A model generated the notes under the pieces. That model saw nothing but the letters and a program-made list of their open reading frames with translations. It searched no databases and was not told the origin of the DNA. From positions 1-54,366 of the forward strand of contig JALZUR010000045.1 of the NCBI GenBank assembly GCA_023301025.1: a DNA stretch of 54,366 nucleotides, written 5' to 3'. Of the stretch, positions 53,654 to 54,366 are shown one piece after another. The translations under genes and the position numbers were made by a program. The DNA is from Bdellovibrionales bacterium (GTDB lineage: Bacteria > Bdellovibrionota > Bdellovibrionia > Bdellovibrionales > UBA1609). Every line of letters starts with the position of its first letter. The stretch's first letter is position 1.

Positions 53654-54307
53654 ATGTTATTCAGGTTTTTATCTACTTCTGTATTTTTATCTGCTTTTGT
53701 TTTTGCATTTCAAATACAGGCTAAAACTAAATCTGACCTTCTTTCAAAATCAATTCTCAAAGATATGACTCTGACTTACTCTCGAGTAGAGTACATGAAA
53801 AGTAACTACACTAAAAAGCAAATTTCTGATGTTTTGGGAGAAACTGAAGAGAGTTCTGGAAAATTAGAGTTTTCTAAAGGGCGTATACGTGTTGAAGAAA
53901 AGAATAAAAGTAAGAATAGAAATATATTTATAAAAAATAAAGAAAGCTTTTGGCATCTTCAGCCTGATCATCAAGTTTTAACAGGATCTGTGAAAGAATC
54001 TATTCCTTCAGTTTTTGAAATGATGTTTTCAAATCCCGATGTTTGGGATGGACTCGATTCGCATGTCGTCGAAGATAAAAATGGTGCTGTCAGAATTAAA
54101 GTTCTGATGGGTAAAGATAAACCTGGATTTTCAAATTTTGAGGTTACGATTAACAAAGTTAAGAGGCGCTTTGAGAATATTAGTTTTGAAGATGAGCTTG
54201 GAAATAAAACAGAAATAGCTTTTGACGACACACAGTTTTTAAAAAAAGCTAAAGAAAATAGTTTTAAATACAAAACAAAGAGAAAAGATAAGATAACTTA
54301 TCTTTGA
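53654..54307 (+). CDS. lolA: LolA-like periplasmic lipoprotein carrier
   Basis: 217 residues with a signal peptide (about 1-23, ending I-Q-A). The mature part fits the LolA fold: a long half-barrel with G-K-L-E-F-S-K-G-R-I-R-V-E, I-F-I-K-N-K-E-S-F-W-H-L and paired strands at the end (F-E-N-I-S-F-E-D-E-L-G-N-K-T). LolA carries lipoproteins from the LolCDE complex to the outer membrane, and the lipoprotein at 38895 would be a client. Sequence similarity within this family is low, so the call rests on the pattern of motifs and length. The last 59 bases of the window hold no further gene that I can see. Confidence 0.8.
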   Translation: MLFRFLSTSVFLSAFVFAFQIQAKTKSDLLSKSILKDMTLTYSRVEYMKSNYTKKQISDVLGETEESSGKLEFSKGRIRVEEKNKSKNRNIFIKNKESFWHLQPDHQVLTGSVKESIPSVFEMMFSNPDVWDGLDSHVVEDKNGAVRIKVLMGKDKPGFSNFEVTINKVKRRFENISFEDELGNKTEIAFDDTQFLKKAKENSFKYKTKRKDKITYL

Positions 54308-54366
54308 AGAGGTTATTTAAATTTCTTTTAAGAGGTTTTTTCTATTAAAAGCCATTTATTTATTTA

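Overview
The window is AT-rich, codes densely on both strands and uses AGA heavily for arginine. Gene content (rplU-rpmA-obgE-nadD/rsfS-rlmH, an Rrf2-suf operon, RNase G, PilT, LolA, a very large DUF11 surface protein) fits a Gram-negative bacterium. My best guess is a Bdellovibrionota/Bacteriovorax-like lineage; that is an inference from style and content, not from a marker gene. I see no rRNA, tRNA, CRISPR array, insertion sequence or prophage.

Layout. (1) 1-26760 is one uninterrupted reading frame, already open at base 1, encoding at least 8,919 residues. It has 57 canonical tandem DUF11-type repeats of about 128 residues, one divergent repeat, a core with SdrD/CnaB-like folds and an OmpA-like peptidoglycan-binding domain, then nine lysine-rich divergent repeats. 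(2) 26753-30896: a 1,295-residue outer-membrane barrel-type protein overlaps the giant gene by 8 bp and is itself overlapped by a small secreted protein. Next is a secreted thioredoxin/TPR protein (30982-32796) whose ribosome-binding site lies in a hairpin. (3) 32865-38562, minus strand: Fe-S assembly operon rrf2-sufB-sufC-sufD-sufS-nfu. (4) 38895-41096: lipoprotein with three Cys-paired domains and an eight-repeat predicted propeller, converging on an unidentified membrane-anchored protein. (5) 41803-44587, minus strand: deoxynucleoside catabolism (deoC, deoA, purine nucleoside phosphorylase), then pilT. (6) 45774-49266: RNase G, a voltage-gated-type K+ channel and a secreted protein of unknown function. 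(7) 49544-54307: ribosome-biogenesis cluster rplU, rpmA, obgE, a nadD-rsfS fusion and rlmH, followed by comF and lolA.

How it fits together. Genes 1-3 look like a translationally coupled two-part surface system: a giant, probably fibrous, envelope-anchored protein and a dedicated outer-membrane partner. From memory, related proteins in other proteobacteria carry DUF11 repeats, the SdrD-like core and this barrel in a single chain; here the parts are split and the repeat part is enormously expanded. This is the most unusual system in the window. The rest is housekeeping with a few oddities: the NadD-RsfS fusion, an IscR-like cysteine set in the suf regulator, a Kv channel ending in half a zinc ribbon, and an RlmH with altered active-region residues.
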